From: Emydura subglobosa
Lineage: Eukaryota; Chordata; Testudines; Chelidae
Assembly (NCBI GenBank): GCA_007922225.1
Contig: ML679966.1
Span: forward strand, 54,866,742-54,930,741
Direction of reading: 5' to 3'
DNA: 64,000 nucleotides
Positions 10,223-22,860 of the stretch are shown here, in pieces. The position numbers were made by a program, and so were the translations under genes. The notes under the pieces were generated by a model. The model saw only the letters and a program-made list of their open reading frames with translations. It made no database searches and was not told where the DNA came from. The first letter of the stretch is position 1. The number at the start of each line of letters is the position of its first letter.

Positions 10223-12028
10223 GCTACGTACTCGGAAGAGCATACCTCATCTTTTGCAGGCTTGGTTAAAAATTTGAGTTCGTATAGACATAGCCTTAGT
10301 GTTACTGACTACAAAGGTGGGATTGCTTCTGTGCATGTGTGTGTAAGTGTAAACTGGGGCTTCTTGAGCACGCTTGAATATCTGGCCCTTAGGGTCTTGA
10401 GTCCATTTGTTGTTCTTTAATAAGAACTGCAATATAACTTTGCAGAAACTATTTCAAGACTAGCTGAGATTATACAGGTGAGCTTAGTAGTGTACTGACC
10501 ATTCCATATTGAGAAACTTTCACTGTTTCTGACTTTTGGAACCACTAAAGATGTTCAACAAACCTTTGGTTCAACAAACCTTTCCAAAACAAGCCATAAA
10601 ATTACCTGTAGTGCCCTGAGTATTTTGTCTGTCTTTCTCTGTCTCCACTTTAAAAAAAGTGGAAACAGTTTAATTTGACTCTATTTGTTCTGTAGTATTC
10701 ACATAACCTAGTGATTACTCTGAACTACGTTCATTAGCGCTATTCAGTGTACAGTGAACTTGCTTAGCATAGAAACTGATCCTGACAGTCCAAAGTAAAT
10801 ATTGACAGCTCAAAATGAAAAAAAAATCGTTTTATGGCTAGGGCAATGTGCTGTAACATAATTTATATTTCTGTGCTTGCTGTTTTGTAGATGTAGGTTT
10901 TGAATGTTCTCTTTCACTGCTGAGATCAAGGATTTTTAACTTTAGCATCTTGTGCATGCTGCACAATAGTATGTGTTTAATTTATAGTACAGGACTATCA
11001 TGAAAGTTACTTTGTGTTCTAATTATTCTACGCAAAAGAACCTATATTTTAATTAGAGGCTGTTAGTTGAATAACTTGAAAAGCGAAATTGAAATTTGCA
11101 TTTCATGGACACATCGTCATTCACTATGCTAGTAGCAATATTATCCTTTTATTTAAAGGTTTGTGTTTATGTTCAGGTATGTTCATCTCCATAAATCTCA
11201 TCCAAAAGGAGCCTTTTGCTTTAAAGGTGATTGGGACAAAATCCAGACCCATATATAATTGTTTTGAGGATGAAGTCCTCCTCCCCCATTTAAAAAACAA
11301 ACCAGAAGTTTGTCTCTGGAAGCAGAAAAATATTTGGCTCCAAATATCTATTACAGAGAGCAATAAAGTGGTAATTTTCCTCTTTTTGTAAACTAAACTG
11401 GTCTTAGGAATGTGCCAAATGTGTCGCACTTTGTCTTTGTCGTGTGGTATGTGACATCAATGACTGTAGAAGGCTCCTCCAATCCATCTGCTTACTTTAG
11501 GGGGCTTTTGGGTGGCAAAAACCCTACGGACCTTATGGTTAACAGCTGTTGGCAAAGGGAGCTGCCCCCAAAAGTTGGCAGGAGAAAAGGATGTACCTGG
11601 CCCAGCAACTAATAAGCAAAGGAGTAGTGATTAGAAGTAGCAAGAGTTGCATTATATAGAGTTGCATGTTATTTGTTTCCAAAGGAACAATCTCTGGAAG
11701 CCAATATGTGCTGTTGGTTCTTAAGGGTTATTATTATTTTTTTTTTTTAAACCATCCATTATGCAGACAGATTATCTGGTCACCTTCCTCTTCCCTCTCA
11801 ACAACTCTAAAGAGTTCCTTATGGCTACTCTAATTTATTCTGGACTCAGCCAACCTCCATTATGCTGTTGACAATCTGAGTCCTTAATATTCACAAAGGT
11901 CTATAAGTTACATACTGTGTATGTGTTTCTGAGAAGATAGGTAGCTCTAAAAAGATCCCTTTTCAGTTTTGTAAGCAGGGCCACTTATCCTAGGGTTGAT
12001 CCTAAATATTTACATACATTTTTTTTGT
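10223..12028. other. No recognised gene or repeat family
   Basis: Unique-looking sequence. The open frames on both strands at 11089-11429 overlap and show no family resemblance or coding signature I can see. Confidence 0.4.
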
Positions 12029-12045
12029 CCCCCCCCCCCCCCCCC
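12029..12045. repeat. Poly(C) tract, 17 nt
   Basis: An uninterrupted run of 17 C following a T-rich run. G/C homopolymers of this length are uncommon in vertebrate DNA and may be inaccurate in length. Confidence 0.9.
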
Positions 12046-12884
12046 TGCAAAATTTGAGTAATTTATGGATGGTACTTGAATGAATAATGATTGTGGGATA
12101 AGTGCTCTACAACCACTTTAGGTAATTTCTGAAGACAATTACAATGTAATCAAATCTTTAGTCATAAACATTCAGCTTTTTTAACTGCCTTTCTGCAGTG
12201 GGTTTAAATGGATCATTGGATAAATGAAGCAATTGGTATATTTGATCTTGTAAATGCACAGTGGAGATTTAGGGTTTAAGGACTTCTGGAGGGAAAAAAT
12301 CCCTTAAAGTGATAGACGAAAGCAACCTTGTGGATGTGCAGGTTAACTATTTGCTTTTTTTGTGCTATCTGTATTTTTTCTCAATTAAAATCAATGCTGA
12401 AGTTTGAAGGAAGAACTTTTTTAACATTGTAACAACATATATATCTTCTGATTAAAGATCAGTGGACCTAATTCTTCTCTAACTGATGTACAATCAGAAA
12501 TAACTAGTGACATCAATGGGGGTAATCTTGTTTAAAGCTGGTGTAGCTGAGAGGAGAAACATGCCTAATTCATATTTATAATTCTGGAGTAACAACTATA
12601 GTGATGGTCATAAACTAACACTGGATCCAGTCTTTAATTTGAATTGGTATCAGATTTGAGATCTGAACTTCTCTATTTGGGCCCATTTCTCTGTCTCCTT
12701 CTAGCTTACCGAATTAGAGGTTAGGGATAGAGTTTATTCATCTCACCAAATATTTTTACTATGTTAATAACTAGTATGCCAGTTCACTTAATAGGATTCA
12801 AGAAAAGGATTATATATTCATTACATGGATAATAAACATCCACAGCTACGCTAATATCTATATCTATATACATCTCAACTCTCA
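12046..12884. other. No firm feature; weak ancient-repeat signal at 12455-12560
   Basis: The segment 12455-12560 (CTAATTCTTCTCTAACTG ... TGACATCAATGGGGGTAA) resembles a dispersed amniote repeat rich in ACATCAATGGG-type words. The similarity is too weak to classify. Confidence 0.3.
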
Positions 12885-13065
12885 TGCTTCAGGGCATAAG
12901 TAAGATACTGCCTTGCAGGGATTAGAAAGAATTTTCCTGTGTAGGCTGACTTATTCTATAATTGTTCAGTACAGGGCTTCTTGCCCCTTCCTCTATAACA
13001 CCTGGTTGTGGTCACTGTTGGAAACAGCATACTGGATTAATGGACCACTGATCTGGTATTAAAAT
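12885..13065 (+). mobile_element. CR1-like 3' tail, sense
   Basis: The segment CACTGTTGGAAACAGCATAC followed by TGGATTAATGGACCACTGAT has the layout of a CR1 3' end (sense form of ...GATACTGGGCTCAACAGTCC seen in reverse at 7280-7320). Only the non-coding tail is present. Confidence 0.5.
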
Positions 13066-14560
13066 CCCTGTTTCTCCTTTATATAAAGCTTGATTTGCAT
13101 TCCGTACCTTTTTATTATCTAGGCTGCATGTTCAAGAATGGCACAGGTTGGAGGTTCCTCCTTTATTGGACGTAGTGGTTTTATATTAACAAAAGTCTTC
13201 TGTATTGTAAAAGCTGCTAACAGAGAGTGTCTATCCCTGGCAATGGGGGCATTGGACACCAATTAAAAACAAAAAAACTATGCAATACAAGGAGTTGCAA
13301 TCAGATATCTTAGTTCAGATTTGAAACACCAAGTCAAACTCAAAGAAAAGACAAAATATGATTTTACATACACTTGAATAAGGACTCAGACTTAGTACCA
13401 CATGCAAGACAGTTAAGGTCAGGAAAATGGAATAGGAATGACCTACTTCGGTTTTTAAACTTTGCCTGTAAAGGAAAGGGCCAGTGAGACAGAGGTCAGA
13501 ATACTACCTATACAAAATTAACATATTAGCTCTTACTATACTGACCTTTTTTCTTAAAAACTAAGTAACATTTGGGAGGAGTGAAAGGGGAAATTGATTT
13601 GCTGCATACAGTATAACCACACCTATTACTTGCTTTATTGAAAATAATACAGTATGGTACGATTCAGATATCCTTATACATACATGTTTAGTACTTTACT
13701 CTGCAAATTGTTCCACTGATTTCTGTGAAGTTACTTGTGTTGTAAAATACTATTGTGTCAAGACTTGTAGTATTTGGCCCATCATATTACCATCATAAGA
13801 GTTTTCATTGAAGGAGCTGTGGGGAGCTCTCTTGGTATATGGTACATCCCTGCCATAGATCAGATGAGCTGTGTGGGGAGAGGGAGATGGAATGTCAATA
13901 ACCTTTGAGAGGAAAGTGATGGAATCAGGAGAGGAGAAGAGAGCACTGTTGAGATCTACACACACAGGGGTTGGGAGGATGAAAAATTACCAGAGGGACT
14001 CTTAAACAAGTGGCGTAGCTTTTCATTTTCCATGCCCAACTTTCATACTTAATTACCTATATAGAGCACTAGATCAGGGTAAACTTGCATAACCAAATAT
14101 AATTTATTTTTTCCTCTCCAAGTTGTCCATGAACAGCAGACAATTTTCTATAATATATCTTTTAGAAATCATTTTCTGAGTAATTCTTGATTTGGAGACA
14201 CAAGACCAAGCAGTCAGTTTGTGCATTTGATATTTGAAATTCAAGGTGAGTAAACTAGCTTTTATTGGACAGGTAGATCATATAGTATTCTGGTTCCCTT
14301 ATTTCATTGGGGAAATTCATTGCATTAAAACAAACAAAACTCCCTGCTTCTGGTATTCACAGATATGACTTCAAAATTCACTTGCCATAAGTATTTTAAA
14401 ACATTTGTTTAATATTTTCTTTTTGTAATCTATTTTAGCTGTGAACTCATTCATTCCCTAGAATGAGCTGACAAGGGAATGAGTTGACAGATCAGTATGA
14501 CAGCAGAATAGGAGTAGTATAAACACAGCAATTTAATTTTATGAATGTTAATTTGAATTT
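13066..14560. other. No recognised gene or repeat family
   Basis: AT-rich unique-looking DNA. The minus-strand frame at 13750-13965 shows no recognisable domain. Confidence 0.4.
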
Positions 14561-15285
14561 TTAGATTTCAAGGCCAGAAAGGATCATTGTGATCATCTAG
14601 TCTGACTTTCTGTGTAACAGACTATAAAACTTTCCCAAAATGTCTAGAGTATGTCTCTTAGAAAAAACATACAATTTTGATTTAAAAATTACCAGTGATG
14701 GAGAATCCATTACAACCCCTAGTAAGTTGTTCCAAAGGTTAATTACTATCACTGTTTAAAAATTTGCACCTTAGTTCAAGTCTGAATTTGTCTAGATTCA
14801 ATTTTCAGCCATTGGATCATGTTATACCTTTCTCTGCTAGATTGAAGAGCCCATATTGAATATTTATTCCTCATGCAGATACTTAATCTTCATAATCAAG
14901 TCATCCCTTAACCTTTTCTTTATTGAACAAAATAGAATGAGCTCCTTGAGGCTCACTATAAGACATGTTTTCTAATCCTTTAGTCATTCTCATAGTTCTC
15001 TCAACCGTCTTCAATTTACCAACATTTTTCTTGAATTGAGGCCACCAGAATTGGACACAATATTCCAGCAGCAGTCGCACCAGTGGCAAATATAGAGGTA
15101 AAATAACCTCTATTTCTACTCGAGATTCCCTTGTTGATGCGTCCCAAGATCACATTGGCTCTTTTCGTTATGGTTATGGAGTGGGAACTTGTGTTCAGCT
15201 CATTATCCACCACAACACTCAACTCTTGTTGGGAGTCACTGCTTCCCAAGCTAGAGTCCCCATTCTGTCAGCAATCCTAGAAATG
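14561..15285 (-). mobile_element. CR1 LINE 3' portion, antisense
   Basis: On the plus strand it begins TTAGATTTCAAGGCCAGAAA, the complement of a CR1 3' terminus, then runs back through the C-terminal RT coding region. Minus-strand fragments retain CR1 C-terminal features in the right order: RANVILGRINKGISSRNRG upstream, then EYCVQFWWPQFKKNVGKL and VERTMRMTKGLENM. Two frames are needed to read it, and frameshifts and stops are present. The copy is 5'-truncated near 15285. It belongs to a different subfamily from the copy at 7262, judging by its 3' tail. Confidence 0.85.
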
Positions 15286-16714
15286 AGCGTTTGTTTTGCC
15301 ATGTCTCTTGCTGTGTGGTACATCCTTGCTGGATCATAATGCATTTGTTGCCTTCTACAGATAAGGAGTATCACAAGGATCGGAGATGGGGCCAGTTTAT
15401 ATAGAGCTTTAGATTTTCAAAGCACTTTTAAAGTGCTAAATATTTGTTCACTTCACAGATCATTGACACTGAAAAAAGGAATATGCAGTAACATTATAAA
15501 AATGGCTGATAATACAGGACAGGGAACAGTCAATTAAAAAAGAAGGGGGGAAAGTTCTGAATGATTTCAATAAACTAGAAGTCTGGACAGTAAAGTGGCC
15601 TATTACGTTCATTGTAGAGAATCTAATGAGCACCAGGGCCAAACTCAAATTAAAATATAATGGGCCCTCCATGACCACCATACATTAGAAAATAGTGAGC
15701 AGGTGAACGAGTTGGGGCAAAAGTGGTAGGTACATCTCTTAAAAATTTTGGAACAGTGCCTGGACAAATGGAAAAAAAAAATTTGGAAGTCATAGGGATC
15801 TAACCTAAGGAAGGACACAATTTTAGCATCATATACGACTCTGTAAAGCCACAGAATAAACTTACAATTTGGACCTGTTTTTGGAGAGAAAAACAAAAGA
15901 AAAAAAACCCCCAAAACAAAAACAAAGAACATGAGTATAAAATAAATGGAAGAAACAGCACGAAGCAACATGTGTCTGACAGTGACTCCTGGTCAAATGC
16001 TAGAGAAACCAAGTATATTCTTAAAGTGGTTTTTAGGAATTCCTGAAAAATTCCACCTCATTGAGGTAATAAGAAATAGATGCTACAGAGTTACTTGATA
16101 CTGGATCCACCTACAAGGGATATGCAAATTTTTAAAGGGGTAGGTACACAAGGAATTTGAATAATTTTTTTCAAACAAAAAAATGATTAGGTGAAATCCA
16201 CTACATTGAACGTTGATGGAAGCAAATAGGAATAAGTCACAGCATTGTCGCTTTTGAAACACCATTTGTAGATCTTTCAGTGTTAACATTACTATAGTAA
16301 TGCAATTTTTATTTTAAATAAACCCTAGCATACTGTTATGAGAGAGCATTTTTATTCCTATTTTTGAGTGTTAAGTCTAATAAATCTCCATGAATAGCAC
16401 AAAAATGAGGCAATTTTAAATTAGAACCATTCAAACAAATGCCTGCTTTTATTATAGAGTTGCTGAACATCTGGTTCTTCAGAAAGTTAACTACCCTCCC
16501 CAGTGGTAAGAAAATACAAAACAACCTTTTTACGGCAGCATCTGTTTTTAAAAGTGGAATTTCGCTATTAAAGAGCCTACCTGGTCATCCTGCCCAGGCT
16601 TGCCTTCCCATTTTTTTCACTTAGCCAGTAGAGAATCTTTGAGGCAGGCAGCATAGACTTGCCTGTGGCTTTTTATTTTTACTTTTTAAATTCTTTTGCA
16701 TCTGAGACCATATG
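15286..16714. other. No recognised gene or repeat family
   Basis: Contains A- and T-rich runs (15770-15925) that generate long chance frames on the minus strand. No family recognised. Confidence 0.4.
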
Positions 16715-18545
16715 ATATCAGGAAGGCCAAAGCGCAATTGGAGTTGCAGCTAGCAAGGGTTGGGAAGGGGAACAAAAAGGGTTTCTACAGGTGTGTTACC
16801 ACAGGTGTGTTAGGGGAAGTGTGGGCCACTTAGACTGTGGGAGGCAACTTAGTGACAGAGGATGTGGAGAAGGCTGAGGTACTCAATGCCTTTTTTGCCT
16901 CTGTCTTCACAGACATGGTCAGCTTCCAGACTACTGCACTGAATGGGGAGGAGGTAAACATCCCTCAGTGCTGAAGGAACAGATTCAGGACTATTTAGAA
17001 AGATTGGACATACAAAAGTCCATGGGCCAGATGCAATGCATCCGAGGGTGCTGAGGAAATTGGCTGATGTGATTTCAGAGCCATTGGCTATTATCTTTGA
17101 AAGCTCCTGGCAATTGGGGGAGGTCCCTGATGATTGGAAAAAGGCAAATATAGTGCCCATTTTCAAGAAAGGGAAGAAAAAGGATCCAGGGAACTACAGA
17201 CTGGTCAGCCTCATCTCAATCCCTGGAAAAATCATGGAGCAGGTCCTCAACGAATCTATTGGAAGAGAGAGGAAGATGATCAGGAGCAGTAAACATGGAT
17301 TCACCAAAGGCAAGTCATGCCTGACCAACCTGATTGCCTTCTATGAAGAAATGAATGGCTCTGTGGATATGGGAAAGCGGTGGACATGATATACCTTGAC
17401 TTTAGCGAAGCTTTTGGTACGGTCTCCCACAGTATTCTTATCAGCAAGTTAAAGAAGAATGGGTTGGATGAATGGACTATAAAATGGATAGAGAGCTGGT
17501 TAGATCATCAGGCTCAACGGGTAGTGATCAATGGCTCGATGTCTAGCTGGCAGCTGGTAACAAGCCGAGTGATCCAGGTGTTGGTCCTTGGGCCAGTTTT
17601 CTTCAACATCTTAATTAATGATCTGGAGGATGGGGTAGATTGCATCCTCAGCAAGTTTGTAGATAACACTAAGCTAGGGGGAGTGGTAGATACCCTCGAA
17701 GGTAGGGATAGGATACAGAGTGACCTAGACAAATTGGAGGATTGGGCCAAAAGGAATCTGATGAGGTTCAACAAGGACAAGTGCAGAGTCCTGTACTTAA
17801 GACGGAAGAATCCCATGCACAGCTACAGACTGGGGACCAATGAGCTAGGCAGCATTTCTCAGAAAAGGACCTGGGGGTTACAGTGGATAAGAAGCTGGAT
17901 AAGAGTCAGCAGTGTGCCCTGGTTGCCAAGAAGGCTAATAGCATATTGGGCTGCATCAGTAGGAGCATTGCCAGCAGATCGAGGAAAGTGATTATTCCCC
18001 TCTATTGACATTGGTGAGTCCGCATTTGTAGTATTGTGTCTATTTTTGCGCCCCCACTATAAAAAGGATGTTGACAAGTTGGAGAGAGTCCAGTGGAGGG
18101 CAACAAAAATGATTAGGGGACTGGAGCACAAGACATATGAGGAGTGGCTGAAGGAACTAGGTTTGTTTAGTCTGTAAAAGAGAAGAATGAGGGGGGGATT
18201 TGATAGCAGCCTTTAACTACCTGAAAGGGGGTTTGAGGGAGGATGGAGCTAGGCTGTTCTCAATGGTGGTAGATGACAGAACAAGGAGCAATGGTCTCAA
18301 GTTGCAGTGGGGGAGGTCTAGGTTGGATATTAGGAAAAGGTTTTTCACTAGGAAGGTGGTGGAGCACTGGAATGGGTTACCTAGGGAGGTGGTGGAATCT
18401 CCATCTTTAGAGGTTTTTACGATGAGGCTTGACAAAGCCCTGGCTGGGATGTTTTAGCTGAGGTTAGCCCTGCTTTGAGCAGGGGGTTGGAAAGGGACCT
18501 CAGAAGGTCATCTAGTCAACTCTAATATTCTATGATTCTAATATT
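16715..18545 (+). mobile_element. CR1 LINE, 5'-truncated sense copy with 3' end, 1.8 kb
   Basis: CR1 elements copy themselves by target-primed reverse transcription. This copy starts in the ORF2 linker and reaches the 3' end at ATTCTATGATTCTAATATT, the short tandem motif typical of CR1 termini. RT pieces in order: MHPRVLRKLADVISEPLAII and WKKANIVPIFKKG (17036-17160), SCLTNLIAFYEE, then after a frameshift near 17385 IYLDFSEAFGTVSHSILISK, then the catalytic box at 17656-17667, then the C-terminal region at 18200-18457. The catalytic box reads FVDN instead of FADD, so one essential Asp is lost. Frame changes at about 17385 and between 17870 and 18200 confirm it is dead. It is the longest CR1 copy here and serves as in-window reference for the others. 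Confidence 0.92.
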
Positions 18546-19738
18546 ACTCACTGATGTGTTCGTTTCACTGAGAACCACTTTGGTCTCCACTTTCAGACAT
18601 GCCCAGTGTTATCTTGTAGTTGCAAGTGGTTTTGTATCTGTGGGCTGGATTCTGAATAATATCTTCACACTCAGCTGTAGCAAGACTGCCCCAGAAGCTC
18701 TTCACTCCTCACAACAATTAGCTGCATCAGAACTAGGAGCTGTGGTTTCTTCTATACTCCTCGCCTGCTCAGCCATGAGTTGATAATCCTTGGCATGCAA
18801 CAAATAGTGCCTCTCTGCTGGTGATAATTGCTGCATTCTAAGGGGATTAGAGTAGTGGAACCAATTTACATTGGAAGACTTCACCATAGGGAACACCTGC
18901 CCCTGCCTCTGGAATTTTTGGAGAACCCTTGGCAGAGGGAGTGGGAGGTATGAGTCATGCATCTCTCTGGCATTGAACCTACTCTAGAAGATCTTTCTGC
19001 ACAGCAGCATGAAAGGCTGGTTTAGGGTGGGGCATGAGCCTCTGCAGATGCGTGCATCTTTCTGTTCCGTTGTCTGTCTGTCCGTCCGTCGTCGTCCCCC
19101 GCCCCCCGGAAGTGAATTTGCAAAAGGGGCCATGGAGGTTATTCTGACTAATAGGTTGCAGTAGCCTTTGTACAGCAGCCTTGCGATGTGGAGAAAGAGA
19201 GGGATTTGATCCCCTATCATGTGGCCATAATTCAGCTGCTATGCTCAACAGTGGGCTCAAGATTATGATCACACTTATTTAGGTGCCTTTAGGAATACAG
19301 AAAATTATTAAACATATCGTCTTCGTTAGGAAAGAGTGAAAGTGGGAAGGGTGTTTCAGTGGTGTTTACCTAACACACAGAAAATGTATTGTAATTTTAA
19401 TAGATAAAACCCTTGGATAAACAACCCTCAAGTATGGACATAAACATTTAAGAACTGCATCCGTTTTACACATGCCATAGATCCTCTGCCCATGTCTTCC
19501 ACGTCTCTCCTCTGTTCGTTCCTAGGGAACCCATCAGCACTTTAAGCACCATTTTATACTCTGCCAGTGTCCTGTCCATTCTTCATATGCTGTCTCCTCC
19601 TGACTTTTCCAGGGTTTCTTCCCTCACCCTCCTATTTTGAAACCAAGAAGAACAGCTTCGTATCATGTTTTCGTGGGCCCCTTCAGTCCATCTTTTGCTC
19701 ATCTGCTGTTTTCCTCCATACTCCTTACTAGATTTCTC
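18546..19738. other. No recognised gene or repeat family
   Basis: Holds a short pyrimidine/GC-biased simple stretch at 19068-19111 (TCTGTCTGTCCGTCCGTCGT...). Otherwise unique-looking. Confidence 0.4.
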
Positions 19739-21005
19739 TACTACAGAAGAGTGGCCATTCTAGGTCAGAGCCTTGGTCTATCTAGCCCAGATTCCAGTCT
19801 TCTGACAGTGGCCCATGCCAGAGTTTAAGCTCCTTTCTATTTTCCTCAGTAGGATTTAACTTTTCCTTAGGAAAAGGATGCCTTTTCTGCCTCCAACTTC
19901 TTCTTTTATTTTGTTGTTTTTAGCCACAGTGGCACAGTTTTGGTCCTCTTACTATGTTTTTTAATTTGAGGTAAACATTTAAATTGAGCCTGTATTGTGG
20001 TGTCTTTAAAAAGTTTCCGTGCAGCTTGCAAGGATTTCACTTTTGGCACTGTACCTTTTTAATTTCTGTTTAACTAACTTCCTCATTTTTGTATAGTTCT
20101 CCTTTCTGAAATTAAATGCTACCATGGTGGGCTTCCTTGGGTTTCCTCCCCTCCACGCCATGGGAATGTTAAATTTTATTATGTTATGGTCACTATTACC
20201 AAGCGGTTCAGCTATATTCATCTCTTGGACCAGATCCTATGCTTCACTTAGGACTAAATCCAGAATTGCCTTTCCTCTTGTGGGTTCAGGACTAGTTGCT
20301 CCAAGAAGCAGTCATTTAAGTGTCAAGAAACTTCATTTCTGCATCCCACCTTGAGGTGACATGTACCTGGTCAATATGGGGATAGTTGAAATCCCCCATT
20401 ATTATTGAGGTTTCTTTTTTCTTTTTTTATATCCTCTATAATTTCCCTGAGCACTTAAGCACTTAAAACAATTGTCACTTTTTAGCTATCTGCCATTATG
20501 TGATGTAATTGATTGGGACTATTTTTCCTTTGACTGTTTCTCATGAGATCCTACCAATATTTTATCTTCCATCCTCTCCCCCTTACTAGAATATAGAAAG
20601 CTTCCATAAATACATCCTCCCCAAGGGATATCTCCATCTGAACCACATGCTCCTCCGCACCTGTTGACTTTCCCCCAGCCCTTAGTTTAAAAACTTCTCT
20701 ATGACCTTTTTAATTTTACATGCCAGCAATCTGGTTCCATTTTGATTTAAGTGGAGTTCATCTTTCCTGGATAGGCTCCCTCTTTCCCCAAAGGTTTCCC
20801 AGTTCCTAATAAATCTAACCCTTTCTTCCCTACACTATCGTCTCATCCACACATTGAGACCCTGCTGTTCTGTCTAACTGGCCCTGCGTGTGAAACTGGA
20901 AGCATTTCAGAGAATGCTATCATGGAGGTCATGGACTTCATTCTCATACCTAGTAGCCTAAATGTGGCCTCCAGAGCTCTCCTGTCCTTCCCTCTGTTTC
21001 CCTAT
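19739..21005 (-). mobile_element. CR1 LINE with large internal deletion, antisense
   Basis: 19739-19830 is the complement of a CR1 3' tail (GGCCATTCTAGGTCAGAGCC...). At about 19825 it jumps straight to sequence that lies in the 5' half of CR1 (TTTAAGCTCCTTTCTATTTT; compare 10105 onward in the other antisense copy) and continues to about 21005. The RT region is missing. The minus-strand frame 20221-20006 encodes the end of the AP-like endonuclease: GNSDHNIIKFNI carries the conserved Ser-Asp-His motif (codons at 20194-20186). Farther upstream (20700-20950) matches the 5' part of CR1 as I know it from turtles. This is the only copy in the window that reaches the endonuclease region. Confidence 0.8.
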
Positions 21006-21659
21006 GCTTCCTTCCCTAGTCTGTGTCCTTTTTCCTTAAGCCAGCCATGATTCTTTTATGAGAGTAATGATAATATTATGTTTCATTTAACCACTGATTG
21101 CCCGTGGACAGAAGAATCCTTCGTTCAGAAAAAATATTTGACATTAAATGCAAATGCTTTTATTTAATACAGTGGTTACAAAAATATTTTTGTTCCTAAA
21201 GGTTAAACTATGACAGGCCTTTTTTTGTTCCTTGCTTTTTTTTGGGTTTTTTTTTTTTTTGGTTTGCTTCCCGCTAGACCTTCACTTGTTAATTTCTTCT
21301 TTTTCTTTTTTAGTCAAACTGTAGAGTTCTCAATTTTTATTTTTTTAATAGGAAAAAATTTCAGTGCACATTACTTAAAAAGACCCAGGTTCTACCACCT
21401 TATGTTCAGTAGTGTATTCTGCAAGCTGTCCATTTATTTGAACTGAGGATGGCAGAATCTAGCCAAGTTTCAGATGTTCAGTTTTGGAAAGTCAACAAAA
21501 TTGGCTTCTGATAACCTTCAAACATATTCATTTAATTGTAAATTTTAAAAAAATGAAAATAAAATAACGTTACATTTCTGTAACTATATATTTCTAACGG
21601 GATACTGTAAGTGATTTTTTTTTCTAAAATCCTGATTTCTGATCACTCTTAAAATAATT
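21006..21659. other. No recognised gene or repeat family
   Basis: T-rich DNA; the frame at 21210-21446 is an artefact of poly-T runs. Confidence 0.4.
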
Positions 21660-21790
21660 TCTTGATTTTTTTTTTTAAATTTTTTTCAAGTCCAATAAAA
21701 GATACATTGCCTCACCCACCTTTTCTCTCTAATATCCTCAATTATACTGACATGGCTACAAGAACACTACACAGGGCTAAATACATGTCT
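21660..21790 (+). mobile_element. Penelope-like element 3' tail
   Basis: Contains TCCAATAAAAGATACATTGC then CTCACCCACCTTTTCTCTCT and GACATGGCTACAAGAACACT. The same layout recurs at 28385-28420 and 60466-60500. I recognise it as the 3' end of a vertebrate Penelope-like retroelement. Only non-coding tail remains. Confidence 0.55.
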
Positions 21791-22639
21791 TCAAAATGTA
21801 CAAAAATGCAGAGTAGAAATGCTGTCACTATATTGATCAGTAAAGTTCACAAAAGGCATCTTGAACTGTTTTAAAGATCAGTGATATCCTTTCTTGTAAA
21901 GCTTTTTATTATTAAGATGATTAGGTTGGGTACTAAGCTCTCAATCACTTTTTTATTGCATTTATTCACTGAAAGTGCCACGCACGTTCGTTGCTTGTAA
22001 GTTCTTAATATTAATTTCCTAGGCACCTGTATTAATAAATGAAAAAAGACACTAAATGTGGGAAATTTCATGAATGTATGAATAAAATATATATTGTGGA
22101 ATAAAGAATTGATTGAAATTTGGAAGAACATATCAGAGATGTCAGTCATTGTTTTGTGATATGTCAGTGCAGGTTAATAAAGTACCTGTTCTTCTGAATG
22201 AGCTTTTTTTTGTTAAATATGCAGTAATAAGGGCAACTATTTAAATGTCAGAAAACTATAAACCAAGATCATCTAGGGGAATGAGGAATAAAAAACTCTC
22301 ATTTCAGTTGTGGATGGGAAAAAATAAATACAAGATGTTCGTCTAGTGTGGAATATAGGAGGCTTTTGGAAAGATTACTGGATCCTCAGTTCTGACAGAG
22401 GCCATTCAGTTGAGAATGCAAAGAGATCTTTTTATTGAATCTGTGTCCAACTCCTGCACTCTGTAGAAATCCTCAGGGCTACAGAATCAATGAAAAATTT
22501 ATCTTTCATGGCTTGTGCCAGCTCCAGCAACATACAAGTCATATGAATTTTTTATTAAATCCATCTCTTAAGTCCTAGATGCAATCCTGCTCCTGTTCAG
22601 AATGAATTCTGAAAGACAGGTAGTGGCAACATGGCAGGG
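21791..22639. other. No recognised gene or repeat family
   Basis: AT-rich unique-looking DNA. Confidence 0.4.
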
Positions 22640-22860
22640 ATAATAAAATTATGATTATTAATTATTTGCATTACCATAATGCCTAGACGTGGACCAGGAC
22701 TGTTGTGCTGAGTGCTATACCAATACAATATAATACAATACAATACAATAAGACTGTCTCTGCCTCAAACAGCTTACTATAAGCCAAAACTCAACAAATG
22801 GAGACAGATGGGAGAATACAAGTTAAAAACAAGATTATATTCGTCAGCATGATAGTGTCA
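22640..22860 (-). mobile_element. L2-like LINE or SINE 3' tail, antisense
   Basis: ATTACCATAATGCCTAGACG ... GGACCAGGACTGTTGTGCTG is the reverse complement of the tail seen in sense at 34925-35020 (CACAGTACCTAGCCCAATG... GTAATGCAAGTAATAA). It is followed by the internal words AAGACTGTCTCTGCCTCAAA and ACAGCTTACTATAAGCC. An (AATAC)n expansion at 22722-22750 interrupts it. Confidence 0.6.
22722..22752. repeat. (AATAC)n pentanucleotide microsatellite
   Basis: Several consecutive AATAC units with one imperfect unit, inside the LINE tail. Confidence 0.8.

Noticed and set aside
15380..15800. Possible retroposed or mitochondrial-derived insert (ATGGGCCCTCCATGACCACC)
   Set aside because: Could not match it to any gene by eye; no open frame and no borders.
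15645..16012. Minus-strand Phe/Leu-rich frames of 70-108 codons, membrane-protein-like
   Set aside because: They are produced by A-rich plus-strand runs; no conserved motifs, and both overlap in different frames.
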